NCBI GenBank assembly: GCA_016935655.1
Contig: JAFGQM010000123.1
Span: 1-7,721 of the forward strand
Direction of reading: 5' to 3'
DNA: 7,721 nucleotides
DNA from: Candidatus Altarchaeota archaeon
GTDB taxonomy: Archaea > Altiarchaeota > Altiarchaeia > JAFGQM01
Shown in pieces: positions 1-6,110 of the stretch. Numbering within the stretch: the stretch's first letter is position 1; each line of letters begins with the position of its first letter. Position numbers and translations under genes: made by a program. The notes under the pieces are model-generated. The model had not been told where the DNA came from. It saw nothing but the letters and a program-made list of their open reading frames with translations, and ran no database searches.

Positions 1-1
1 G

Positions 2-205
2 GACGCTGAGAGCATAAAGGACCGGGTGGCCAAGGAAAGGAAGTCAGCAGTCAATACTTCCAGAAGGGCCAGGTCGATGGAACACTTTGCCCGGGAGACC
101 CGGGATGCAGTTTCACTGAGGGTCGCTGACGACCCCAGGAACAAGGACATCCCCCCAAGGGGCAGGGCAAAGAAACTCAAGGATCCCTTCGCAGCCTGGG
201 ACTAA
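2..205 (+). CDS. C-terminal fragment of an unrecognised basic protein (5' end outside window)
   Basis: An open frame enters from the left edge and ends at TAA 203-205, giving 67 visible residues. The segment is very rich in Arg, Lys, Asp and Glu, contains little hydrophobic core, and ends in a proline/basic stretch (IPPRGRAKKLKDPF) followed by AAWD. I see no transmembrane segment or catalytic motif and cannot assign a family. It looks like a helical or disordered charged tail of a cytoplasmic, possibly nucleic-acid-binding protein, but that is only a guess from composition. A run of seven T follows the stop, and trpD then has its own TATA-like box, so this gene is probably a separate transcription unit from the trp cluster. 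The frame is open without interruption and codon use resembles the trp genes, which supports it being coding. Confidence 0.6.
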   Translation, partial: DAESIKDRVAKERKSAVNTSRRARSMEHFARETRDAVSLRVADDPRNKDIPPRGRAKKLKDPFAAWD

Positions 206-219
206 CCGACTTTTTTTGA
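206..219 (+). terminator. T-tract terminator after the upstream gene
   Basis: Seven consecutive T (211-217) lie 5 nt after the TAA of the upstream gene. Archaeal RNA polymerase can terminate at oligo-T without a stem-loop, and I see no strong stem here. The position between a stop codon and the trpD promoter fits. Confidence 0.4.
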
Positions 220-236
220 CAGTCCCTCTAATATCC

Positions 237-244
237 TTATAAAA
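237..244 (+). promoter_or_regulatory. TATA-like box for trpD (leaderless transcript)
   Basis: TTATAAAA is centred about 27 nt upstream of the trpD ATG at 268. Archaeal TATA boxes lie about 25-27 nt before the transcription start, so the mRNA would begin at or within a few nt of the ATG. No Shine-Dalgarno precedes this ATG, consistent with a leaderless message. No purine-rich BRE stands out. Confidence 0.55.
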
Positions 245-267
245 TCCACTTGGTTCTAATTCTAAAA

Positions 268-1284
268 ATGAAAGAGTTTATACAAAAGCTCGTCGAAGGC
301 AAGGATCTCTCCGAGCTGGAGGCCGAGGAGGCCATGGGGATCGTAATGACCGGGAATGCCACCCAGGCCCAGATAGGCGCCTTTTTGACGGCCCTCCGCA
401 TGAAGGGGGAGACTGTCGACGAGATAACCGCCTTCGCCAGGATCCTGAGGAAATTCTCGACGAAGGTAAGGCCGAAGGTCAAGGGGACCCTTGTGGATAC
501 CTGCGGCGCCGGAGGCGATATCTCCGGCACCTTCAACATATCCACCGTGGCCTCTTTTGTGGCGGCGGGGGCCGGAGTCCCCATAGCAAAGCACGGCAAC
601 AGGTTCGTCTCATCCAAGAGCGGAAGCGCTGATGTGCTTGAGGCTCTGGGAGTAAAGATAGACCTGGAGCCTGAGGAGGTGGAGAGGTGTATTGAAAAGG
701 CGGGCATCGGTTTCATATTCGCTCCGAAATACCATACAGCCATGAAGTATGCTATTGGCCCCAGGAAGGAGCTGGGGATAAGAACGGTGTTCAACGTTCT
801 GGGGCCGTTGATAAGCCCTGCGGAGGTAAAAGCCCAGGTTTACGGTGTATACGATGCGGGGCTGACCGAGAAACTCATACAGGTCCTTAAGAAGCTGGGC
901 AGCGAGAGGGCGATGGTAGTCCATGGTATGGACGGCTTGGACGAGATAAGCACCCTGGGCAAGACAAGGATATCCGAGCTGGATAGGGGAAAGATCAGGA
1001 CCCATCACGTCGAACCCTCTGATTTCAATTTGAAAAAGGCAAGGCTTTCTGACCTCACCGGCGAGGGGCCTGACCAGAACGCCGAGATAACACTCAACAT
1101 CCTGGGCGGGGAAAAGGGGCCCAGGAGGGACATCGTAATATTGAACGCCGCAGCCGCCATAGCCGTAGGAGGCCTCTCAAGGGACATAAAGGGCGCATTA
1201 GGGCTTGCCGAGAAGAGCATCGATTCCGGGGAGGCGATGGAAAAATTACAGAAGTTGATCAGCATCTCCAATGGACGTTATTGA
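268..1284 (+). CDS. trpD: Anthranilate phosphoribosyltransferase TrpD
   Basis: TrpD joins anthranilate and PRPP to give phosphoribosyl-anthranilate and pyrophosphate, the second committed step of tryptophan synthesis, in the cytoplasm. The product from ATG 268 is 338 aa, the usual length. Visible motifs are the glycine-rich PRPP loop DTCGAGGD (residues 77-84), TFNIST (88-93), KHGNR (108-112), SSKSGSAD (115-122), AIGPRKELG (162-170) containing the anthranilate-site Arg, and HGMDGLDE (219-226) with the Asp-Glu pair that binds Mg. The PRPP loop reads GAGGD where GTGGD is usual, a mild variant. A TTG at 250 is in frame, but ATG 268 matches the family N-terminus and sits at the predicted transcription start. 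The last 14 bp overlap trpC, suggesting translational coupling. The protein contains no tryptophan. Confidence 0.97.
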   Translation: MKEFIQKLVEGKDLSELEAEEAMGIVMTGNATQAQIGAFLTALRMKGETVDEITAFARILRKFSTKVRPKVKGTLVDTCGAGGDISGTFNISTVASFVAAGAGVPIAKHGNRFVSSKSGSADVLEALGVKIDLEPEEVERCIEKAGIGFIFAPKYHTAMKYAIGPRKELGIRTVFNVLGPLISPAEVKAQVYGVYDAGLTEKLIQVLKKLGSERAMVVHGMDGLDEISTLGKTRISELDRGKIRTHHVEPSDFNLKKARLSDLTGEGPDQNAEITLNILGGEKGPRRDIVILNAAAAIAVGGLSRDIKGALGLAEKSIDSGEAMEKLQKLISISNGRY

Positions 1285-2044
1285 CAAGATAGTCGAGAGG
1301 ACCTTGGTCGATGTCGAGAAAAGGAAGGCCAGAATACCCGAGTCATACCTTGACACCTCAAAAGAGCTTCGGGGCCTTAAAGGGGCAATATCCAGGAAAA
1401 AGGAGGAGGGAAGAGTACCCATAATATCCGAGATAAAACCAGGGTCCCCGACTCTGGGGCGCATCGCGGATGTCGATGCGACCTCCTCTGCCAAGTCCAT
1501 GCAGGCTGCCGGCGCTTGTGCGATCTCTGTTGTAACAGAGCCCCATTACTTCTTCGGCAGCCTGGAGAACATCCAGAAGGCGAGAAAGGCAGTCAGCATA
1601 CCTATACTAAGAAAGGACTTTATGGTTGACGAGTACCAGATAAAAGAATCGAAGTATTATGGTGCCGATGCGGTATTGTTGATAGTGTCCATACTGGGCG
1701 ATAAGGTCAGGGAGTTCTTGGATATGGTCCGGGTTTCAGGACTGGAGGCTATCGTAGAAGTGCACGAAGAGTCGGAACTGGAAATTGCGCTTGACTCTGG
1801 TGCAGAGATACTGGGCATAAACAATCGGAATCTAAGGACCTTAGAGGTGGATTTGAGCACCACCAAGAGATTGGCGCCCTTGGTCGGCGGTAACAAGATA
1901 ATCGTTTCCGAGAGCGGGATAAAGACGAAAGAGGATTTGCGTTTCGTTTTGGATTCCGGGGCAGACGCAGCCCTCATAGGCACCAGCATAATGCAGGCGG
2001 GGGACATCCGGGAGAAGATAGGGGGTTTTGTCAATTTGAAATGA
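1271..2044 (+). CDS. trpC: Indole-3-glycerol phosphate synthase TrpC
   Basis: TrpC closes the indole ring, turning carboxyphenylamino-deoxyribulose phosphate into indole-3-glycerol phosphate with loss of CO2. It is a single-domain (beta/alpha)8 barrel of 257 aa, not fused to TrpF. Family signatures are EIKPGSP (residues 54-60) carrying a Glu and Lys of the active site, SVVTEPHYFFGS (86-97), LRKDFMVDEYQI (113-124) with the catalytic Lys 115, IVEVHEESE (161-169) with the active-site Glu 163, GINNRNLRT (182-190) and SESGI (213-217) for phosphate binding. The common KRASPS loop reads KPGSPT here. The start at ATG 1271 lies inside the end of trpD in another frame, and the stop overlaps trpF as ATGA, so the three genes are almost certainly one message. 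No Trp codon occurs in it. Confidence 0.97.
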   Translation: MDVIDKIVERTLVDVEKRKARIPESYLDTSKELRGLKGAISRKKEEGRVPIISEIKPGSPTLGRIADVDATSSAKSMQAAGACAISVVTEPHYFFGSLENIQKARKAVSIPILRKDFMVDEYQIKESKYYGADAVLLIVSILGDKVREFLDMVRVSGLEAIVEVHEESELEIALDSGAEILGINNRNLRTLEVDLSTTKRLAPLVGGNKIIVSESGIKTKEDLRFVLDSGADAALIGTSIMQAGDIREKIGGFVNLK

Positions 2045-2685
2045 CCCGAGTCAAGATATGCGGCATAACAAGCCTGGGAGATGCGGAACTCGCCATGAAG
2101 TCTGGCGCGGATTTCTTGGGCTTTGTGAATGCGAGGAATTCACCCAGGTTTTTAACGCCAGAGAGGATAAGCGGAATAGTATCCTCCCTCAAGTCAAAAG
2201 TACCGACGGTGTTGGTCACACATTCCCAGTCTCTGGAAGAGATACTGGACTCTTTTGTCAGGAGTGGCACGGACATACTGCAGATCCACGCGCCATTGAA
2301 GATCGTGGAGTATGTTAAGATGAAGGATGAAGCCAAGATCATAGCCAACATCTCGATTCCATCCACCCTGGAGAAAGCTACGGACGGGCTCGTCAAAAGG
2401 GTGGAGGTGGTGTCCGAGATATGCGACTTCATACTTTTCGATACAGAGGTCGGGGGGAGGATAGGGGGGACTGGCAGGACCTTCCATTGGTCTGTGGCCA
2501 AGGAGCTTAGGAGCTATTGCAGGAAGCCCGTGTTCCTGGCCGGCGGGCTCAAACCAGAAAACGTTGCCATACCTCTAAGGGAAGTAAACCCTTATGCAGT
2601 CGATGTCTCCAGCGGCGTGGAGTCATCGCCCGGCAAGAAGGATCCTCAGAAGGTCAGGGATTTCATAAATGCGGTCAAGGGCTAG
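2041..2685 (+). CDS. trpF: Phosphoribosylanthranilate isomerase TrpF
   Basis: TrpF performs the Amadori rearrangement of phosphoribosyl-anthranilate to carboxyphenylamino-deoxyribulose phosphate, the step between TrpD and TrpC. It is 214 aa, a standard single (beta/alpha)8 barrel. Catalytic Cys is in VKICGIT (Cys 7) and catalytic Asp in ILFDTE (Asp 134). Phosphate-binding and barrel motifs are GGTGRTFHW (142-150), LAGGLKPENV (166-175) and VDVSSGVE (187-194). The usual LQLHG motif reads LQIHA. The ATG lies in the ATGA overlap with trpC; no close Shine-Dalgarno is visible, so translation is probably coupled. The 3' end overlaps the convergent minus-strand gene by 11 bp, and no terminator separates them. 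The gene order in the cluster (D, C, F) is not the order of the reactions (D, F, C). Confidence 0.96.
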   Translation: MTRVKICGITSLGDAELAMKSGADFLGFVNARNSPRFLTPERISGIVSSLKSKVPTVLVTHSQSLEEILDSFVRSGTDILQIHAPLKIVEYVKMKDEAKIIANISIPSTLEKATDGLVKRVEVVSEICDFILFDTEVGGRIGGTGRTFHWSVAKELRSYCRKPVFLAGGLKPENVAIPLREVNPYAVDVSSGVESSPGKKDPQKVRDFINAVKG

Positions 2686-3112
2686 GTTTTATGATGTACC
2701 ACCTGTCGCATTTTGCGCCAGCCTCTATCATTACCTGCTTTATGCTCTCGTTCGAGGCATAACATATCTTTATCTGGGTCTCGTTTGTGGGAGGGTCGCC
2801 GGAGTTGTTCCCGTTGCCCGGAGGAGTTATCCCCCCGGTGGGGTTTTCCGAGGGCTGCCCGAAGAGGACATAATATCCCAAGAAGACTACCACCACAACT
2901 ATTATCGCAGAAGCGATATAACCCGACTTAAAATCTTTTTTTTGGGGCCTTCTCCTAATCTTGGCTTCATCTATGGTGCTTATGACCCCGTCCACGTCAG
3001 ATTCGGAATAACCAGAATCGCGCAGAGCAGACTTCAGTGTCTCCATCCTGCGGCCGTCTCTCAAGCCCTGGATAACAGCCTCACGAAGTTTCTGGACCTG
3101 TTTAGGCTCCAT
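2675..3112 (-). CDS. Small single-pass membrane protein with N-terminal helical domain
   Basis: This 145-aa protein is not recognised by name. Residues 1-52 form a charged helical region, in which LREAVIQGLRDGRRMETLKSAL... and SGYSESDVDGVI resemble a small helical repeat common at the N-terminus of archaeal membrane proteins (pattern L..G....LK..L..SGYSE..VD..I). A basic stretch (52-62) precedes one transmembrane helix (about 65-84), so the N-terminus should be cytoplasmic. Outside follow a Gly/Pro/Asn linker (86-111) and a tail of about 30 residues with two Cys (117, 135) that could pair. The ATG at 3112 has a G-rich run just upstream (GGGGGGACA) and a TATA-like box about 30 nt away. It is divergent from the pilus-locus genes and convergent with trpF. 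A link to the pilus is possible from position but unproven. Confidence 0.75.
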   Translation of the reverse strand: MEPKQVQKLREAVIQGLRDGRRMETLKSALRDSGYSESDVDGVISTIDEAKIRRRPQKKDFKSGYIASAIIVVVVVFLGYYVLFGQPSENPTGGITPPGNGNNSGDPPTNETQIKICYASNESIKQVMIEAGAKCDRWYIIKPSP

Positions 3113-3139
3113 TGTCCCCCCTTATTTTAGACCGTAAGC

Positions 3140-3147
3140 CTTAAAAA
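3140..3147 (-). promoter_or_regulatory. TATA-like box for the minus-strand gene ending at 2675
   Basis: Read on the minus strand this is TTTTTAAG, about 30 nt before the ATG at 3112, so transcription would start only a few nt before the codon. It lies immediately next to the oppositely oriented box at 3151-3158. Confidence 0.4.
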
Positions 3148-3150
3148 TCA

Positions 3151-3158
3151 TTTTTATT
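3151..3158 (+). promoter_or_regulatory. TATA-like box for the 3182 operon
   Basis: TTTTTATT starts 31 nt upstream of the ATG at 3182, the same spacing as the trpD box to its ATG. A leaderless or near-leaderless transcript is predicted; no Shine-Dalgarno precedes this ATG. Confidence 0.45.
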
Positions 3159-3181
3159 GCCCTTGCGTTTAATATTCCGAT

Positions 3182-3745
3182 ATGAATCCCCTATCAAAAT
3201 TCGAGTTTTTGGTTTTGGTGTTCTTGTTGCTGGTACTGTTCTCGGCGCTAGTGAACCCCCTGTTCCTATTCCTTGCCTTCCTGGTATTCTTCCTACAATA
3301 TAAGTATGTAGAAGGGGAGGTGAGACGGGAATATCCTGAGGACTGGAAGAAATATCTCCTGACCTTTACGTTCTATGAGCTCATGGTCTCGATAATGGTC
3401 TTTGGCATTAGCTATTCGCTCTTCGCCGGCAAATCGGGGAGCCTCCTGGACCTGGGCAGGATATATTCTGCGTTTTTCGTGATCTTCGCAGTATTCATAA
3501 TAATAGCGGCATCCATGATGTTCCTGAGGAGACGGTATACCTTCGGCACTGTCCTGTTCTATAAGGACGAGTGGGTGGGTGTGGCTGTGAAGGGGGATCT
3601 GTTCTCCAAGATCCGAGAAGGGAACTATGCTGTGGAGAACCCCAAGAAAACCAAGGTGACAAAGGGCGATAGAGTCAGGGTCAGGGTGGAGAAGAAGAGG
3701 TTTTCCGGGACTTTCCCGTCCCTGCTTGAAGAGGTAAGAAAATGA
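3182..3745 (+). CDS. Four-helix membrane protein with C-terminal beta-rich domain (possibly DUF2101-like)
   Basis: A 187-aa protein. Hydrophobic segments at about residues 7-23, 25-40, 60-82 and 94-115 predict four membrane helices, with a charged loop at 41-59 (EGEVRREYPEDWKK). Residues 118-175 are a soluble tail rich in alternating hydrophobic and charged residues (TVLFYKDEWVGVAVKGDL, then REGNYAV, then KGDRVRVRVEKK), as expected of a small beta-barrel of the OB type seen at the C-terminus of NfeD-like proteins. The arrangement recalls the archaeal uncharacterised family DUF2101, but I cannot confirm this without a profile search. It is the first gene of a run ending in the prepilin peptidase and shares a 4-bp ATGA overlap with the next gene, so a role in the same membrane process is a reasonable inference. 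Biochemical function is unknown. Confidence 0.8.
   Translation: MNPLSKFEFLVLVFLLLVLFSALVNPLFLFLAFLVFFLQYKYVEGEVRREYPEDWKKYLLTFTFYELMVSIMVFGISYSLFAGKSGSLLDLGRIYSAFFVIFAVFIIIAASMMFLRRRYTFGTVLFYKDEWVGVAVKGDLFSKIREGNYAVENPKKTKVTKGDRVRVRVEKKRFSGTFPSLLEEVRK
3731..3735 (+). promoter_or_regulatory. Shine-Dalgarno for the CARDB-like gene
   Basis: GAGGT, complementary to the archaeal 16S rRNA 3' end, lies 6 nt before the ATG at 3742, inside the end of the preceding gene. It supports this start and independent initiation on an operon mRNA. Confidence 0.55.
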
Positions 3746-4647
3746 AGGCGTGGATGTTCTTATGGGTTCTTGCGATCATAGGCCTTGTCTCAGGCCAGAT
3801 GCCTCCTTCGGGTCCTTTGCCGGATGTCGCAGTCGAGGGGTTGCTAGCCACCAAGCTCGAGAGCGCTGTGAACTATATGAAGGTCACGGTCTTCGTGGTC
3901 AACAATGGTGCGACCAGCCTGAACAACATCGAGCTGATCTTCGATGCGAGCAATTCCTCGACATCCAAGACCTTCGTGAGGTACATGGTCCCCAGCGTAG
4001 CAGCCGGCGAGAGCAAGCAGGTCAACACGCTTTGGGAGGTCGACAAGTCCATGGACCTAATATCGGCTGGGATAGACCCACAGAACCTCATAATGGAGTC
4101 TGATGAGGACAACAACCGGATTAGTTTTTCCTTAGAGGCTGATGTCCCGCCGGATGGCGGCGGACCCGGACCAACGCCACCAGGACCGTCCCCTTCCCCC
4201 GGGTTCTCATTTGACATCTTCACAGGCTATGAGTTCATAGTCATGTTTTTGGTTGTACTTATGCTCGTGTTTTTACTCCTCGTCTATCCCGCCATCAAGA
4301 GCAGGACCTCCAAGCCATATTACCTGCTGTCGGCGGCTTTATATGACGAGAAAAAGAAGGCCAAATCCCTGTATGACTTGCAGAGGAAGCTGCTGACTTC
4401 AAAAAAATCCAGGATATACACGCCGAAGAAAGAAGCCACAGAGGAGTTCCTCGTGGTGGTCGAACTTAAACCGGCCGATGTCAAAAAAGCCAAGAGCCTG
4501 TCGGAGAAATTCGGCATCAGCCAGGAGTTCGCGGAGAACATAGTCTTGGCCAAGAGGCTCAAAGCCCAGCTGTTGATATCCCACCAGCAGGTTTATATAG
4601 ACAAGCTCAGCAAGGACCTGGGCATAGAAACAAAGCTTATGGTTTAG
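3742..4647 (+). CDS. Type I membrane protein: signal peptide, CARDB-like domain, transmembrane helix, PIN-like cytoplasmic tail
   Basis: A 301-aa protein not known by name. Residues 1-19 are a signal peptide (short basic start, hydrophobic core, cleavage probably near SGQ). Residues 26-133 form an immunoglobulin-like beta domain: alternating strands, VFVVNNGATSLNNIEL, and the closing MESDEDNNRISFSL, the E-x-D-E-x-N-N pattern typical of CARDB domains. A Gly/Pro linker (135-154) leads to one membrane helix (163-185). The cytoplasmic part (186-301) has a basic helical stretch and then a tail (236-301) that resembles the second half of a PIN-domain fold (AENIVLAKRLKAQLLIS...LSKDLGIE), without the usual TxD acidic motif. 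It overlaps the gene before it by ATGA and sits 8 bp before the peptidase gene. It may be a pilus accessory or a surface-to-cytoplasm signalling protein; this is inference from context. Confidence 0.8.
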   Translation: MKAWMFLWVLAIIGLVSGQMPPSGPLPDVAVEGLLATKLESAVNYMKVTVFVVNNGATSLNNIELIFDASNSSTSKTFVRYMVPSVAAGESKQVNTLWEVDKSMDLISAGIDPQNLIMESDEDNNRISFSLEADVPPDGGGPGPTPPGPSPSPGFSFDIFTGYEFIVMFLVVLMLVFLLLVYPAIKSRTSKPYYLLSAALYDEKKKAKSLYDLQRKLLTSKKSRIYTPKKEATEEFLVVVELKPADVKKAKSLSEKFGISQEFAENIVLAKRLKAQLLISHQQVYIDKLSKDLGIETKLMV

Positions 4648-4655
4648 GGGTTAGA

Positions 4656-5540
4656 ATGATCGACTTGATGTTTTTGGTGTTATTGCTTGCAGTGGCGTTC
4701 TCCTTTTCCGCCCTGGGGTCCTACTTTGACCTAAAGACAGGCGAGATACCCGACAAGTTCACTCTAGGGCTCGTGCTGGTCGCCTTGGCGATGAGACTGG
4801 GCTATTCGCTATACTCAGGCGATTTCAACGTATTCCTGGACGGTGCGATGACGGGCGGCATATTCTTCGCTTTTGGGGCCCTGTTGTTCTATACTGGGGG
4901 GTGGGGGGGCGGCGACGCAAAGCTGGTCACAGGCATAGGCGCCTCCATAGGCGGTCTTTACCCCGGATTGACCCTGGTGGACTCATCCATGCAGATATTC
5001 CCCCCGTTCTTCGGCTTTTTCGTCTCTTTGGCCCTGGTCTCCATCCCCTATTCCATAGCATATTCGCTCATCTTGTCCTATAAGAACAGGGAGGCTGTGT
5101 CCCTGGCCAAGAAGAGGTTCAAGGACAATTGGATATTCTTGCTCTTGGTGCTGGTCTTGTCGGTTTCGCTCGTCCTGGTCCTTCGGCCGTGGAACCTCCT
5201 GCTGTTGCTTTCCCTGGTATCGCCATTCCTGCTGTTCTCCCTCCTGCTCTTCATGCGCAGCGTGGAGGAGACGGCCCTCAGGAAGGAGATACCGGTCAGC
5301 GAGCTGAAGGAGGGGGACATAGTGGCCGAGGACGTGGTCGTCAAGGGCAAGAGGCTTGTGAGCCACAGGGACATGGATGGAATCACCCCGGATACCATAA
5401 GGGAGATACAGAAATACGCCAAGAAGGGCCTTGTGGGCAAGAGGATAAAGATAAAGTGGGGGATTAAGTTCGGGCCGGTCTTCCCCATCTCGCTTTTGTT
5501 GCTGCCCTTCTGGACCAACCTCATAATGCCCTTCTTTTGA
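4656..5540 (+). CDS. Archaeal prepilin peptidase (A24 family aspartic protease) with C-terminal soluble domain
   Basis: This membrane protease should cut class III signal peptides from pilin precursors on the cytoplasmic face of the membrane. It is 294 aa. The two catalytic aspartates are visible: Asp 25 in SYFDLKTGEIPD and Asp 87 in the GxGD motif (GGWGGGDAKL, 81-90). Hydrophobic segments occur near 4-22, 36-52, 65-80, 90-104, 115-141, 159-176 and 180-200, followed by a charged domain (203-272: SELKEGDIVAEDVV, DGITPDTIREIQKY, IKIKWGIKFGPVFP) and a final hydrophobic end. That tail resembles the archaea-specific C-terminal domain attached to A24 peptidases. Its placement directly before three class III pilins makes an EppA-like role more likely than an archaellin-specific FlaK role, but the two cannot be separated here. 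GGGG at 4647-4650 may be a weak Shine-Dalgarno. Confidence 0.92.
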   Translation: MIDLMFLVLLLAVAFSFSALGSYFDLKTGEIPDKFTLGLVLVALAMRLGYSLYSGDFNVFLDGAMTGGIFFAFGALLFYTGGWGGGDAKLVTGIGASIGGLYPGLTLVDSSMQIFPPFFGFFVSLALVSIPYSIAYSLILSYKNREAVSLAKKRFKDNWIFLLLVLVLSVSLVLVLRPWNLLLLLSLVSPFLLFSLLLFMRSVEETALRKEIPVSELKEGDIVAEDVVVKGKRLVSHRDMDGITPDTIREIQKYAKKGLVGKRIKIKWGIKFGPVFPISLLLLPFWTNLIMPFF

Positions 5541-5552
5541 CATGTAGTTAAG

Positions 5553-5560
5553 TTTTTATA
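5553..5560 (+). promoter_or_regulatory. TATA-like box for the first pilin gene
   Basis: TTTTTATA lies just after the peptidase stop. Transcription would start near 5579-5584, leaving a leader of about 75 nt before the ATG at 5658. That leader is unusual here, since trpD and the gene at 3182 appear leaderless. Confidence 0.5.
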
Positions 5561-5590
5561 GGAATACCTGCAAAATAGAATAGCTAGCTT

Positions 5591-5639
5591 CAACCTAGTA
5601 TACATGCGTATACAACACAACCTAGCATACAACCTATAG
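5591..5639 (+). repeat. CAACCTA direct repeats and GTATAC inverted repeat in the pilin leader
   Basis: CAACCTAGTATACA (5591-5604) recurs as CAACCTAGCATACA (5618-5631) with one mismatch, and a third shorter copy CAACCTATAG starts at 5630. Between the first two copies, GTATAC (5598-5603) and GTATAC (5608-5613) are separated by ATGC and can pair as a 6-bp stem. The elements lie in the predicted 5' untranslated region, between the promoter and the Shine-Dalgarno. Confidence 0.6.
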
Positions 5640-5644
5640 AAACT

Positions 5645-5651
5645 GAGGTGA
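5645..5651 (+). promoter_or_regulatory. Strong Shine-Dalgarno for the first pilin
   Basis: GAGGTGA is a seven-base match to the complement of the archaeal 16S rRNA 3' end, 6 nt before ATG 5658. It is the best ribosome binding site I see in the window and supports ATG 5658 over the adjacent ATG at 5661. Confidence 0.7.
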
Positions 5652-5657
5652 AATAAA

Positions 5658-6104
5658 ATGATGAAGAAGAAGGGACAAGGTGCTATGGAATACTTGATGA
5701 CATACGGCTGGGCAATCCTGGTCGTCATCATAGTAGGAGTAGTGCTTTGGCAGATGGGAATATTCAACCCCTCTGGAGGAACCGCCCCCGGTATGAGTGG
5801 TTTCACTACTGTGAAGCCGAACGAGTGGGCTTGCGACGCTGATGGAGACCTGCTTAAGCTGGTCCTTGTCAATGCCGCCGGCCAACAGGTGAGCAACGTG
5901 ACCGCAGGTACTATCACATGCGCAGCCACACTGGCTGCAGGTGATACGGTTACATGCGAACTAGGTGCAGGAACGGACACCACGGGCACTTGCGCCACCG
6001 TGAACGCCGGCGACAGGTATGAGGAGACTGTAACACTGAGTTACACGACCTCCGGCGGCTTGGCCAGGGAGAGCACGGGTACCGTCTGGGGACCGGCTGA
6101 ATAA
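5658..6104 (+). CDS. Class III signal peptide pilin (probable major pilin)
   Basis: A 148-aa prepilin. The N-terminus MMKKKG is a short basic leader; cleavage is expected between Gly 6 and Gln 7, placing Glu 11 at mature position +5, as in archaeal class III pilins. A hydrophobic helix (about 12-36) follows and would form the filament core. The exterior domain (37-148) is small and rich in Thr, Gly and Ala, with four Cys (59, 88, 100, 112), the sequence VNAAGQQVSNVT (71-82) and a C-terminal GTVWGP. The same features recur in the two downstream paralogues. Its own TATA-like box, a long leader, a strong Shine-Dalgarno and a hairpin terminator suggest it is an independent and highly expressed unit. 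NVT at 80-82 is a potential N-glycosylation sequon. The major-pilin role is inferred from these signals, not shown. Confidence 0.92.
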   Translation: MMKKKGQGAMEYLMTYGWAILVVIIVGVVLWQMGIFNPSGGTAPGMSGFTTVKPNEWACDADGDLLKLVLVNAAGQQVSNVTAGTITCAATLAAGDTVTCELGAGTDTTGTCATVNAGDRYEETVTLSYTTSGGLARESTGTVWGPAE

Positions 6105-6110
6105 ACTTGA

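Noticed and set aside
90..104. Two CCCGGG palindromes nine bases apart
   Set aside because: They fall within coding sequence as Arg/Gly-type codons in a GC-rich basic protein; there is no further copy and no sign of function.
220..267. Trp attenuator or leader peptide before trpD
   Set aside because: No Trp-codon-rich short frame or competing stems are present, and the TATA position leaves essentially no leader.
237..794. Minus-strand open frame of 185 codons opposite trpD
   Set aside because: It is antisense to conserved TrpD motifs, and the protein has Ser/Pro/Thr-rich composition typical of shadow frames.
5581..5640. CRISPR-like array in the pilin leader
   Set aside because: The repeats are only 7-14 nt, imperfect and unequally spaced, with no spacer-length gaps and no cas genes nearby.
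5078..5998. Long minus-strand open frame (306 codons) across the peptidase end and first pilin
   Set aside because: It runs opposite two well-supported genes and an intergenic region, with low-complexity Ser/Thr/Arg-rich translation and no motif; it is a shadow frame.
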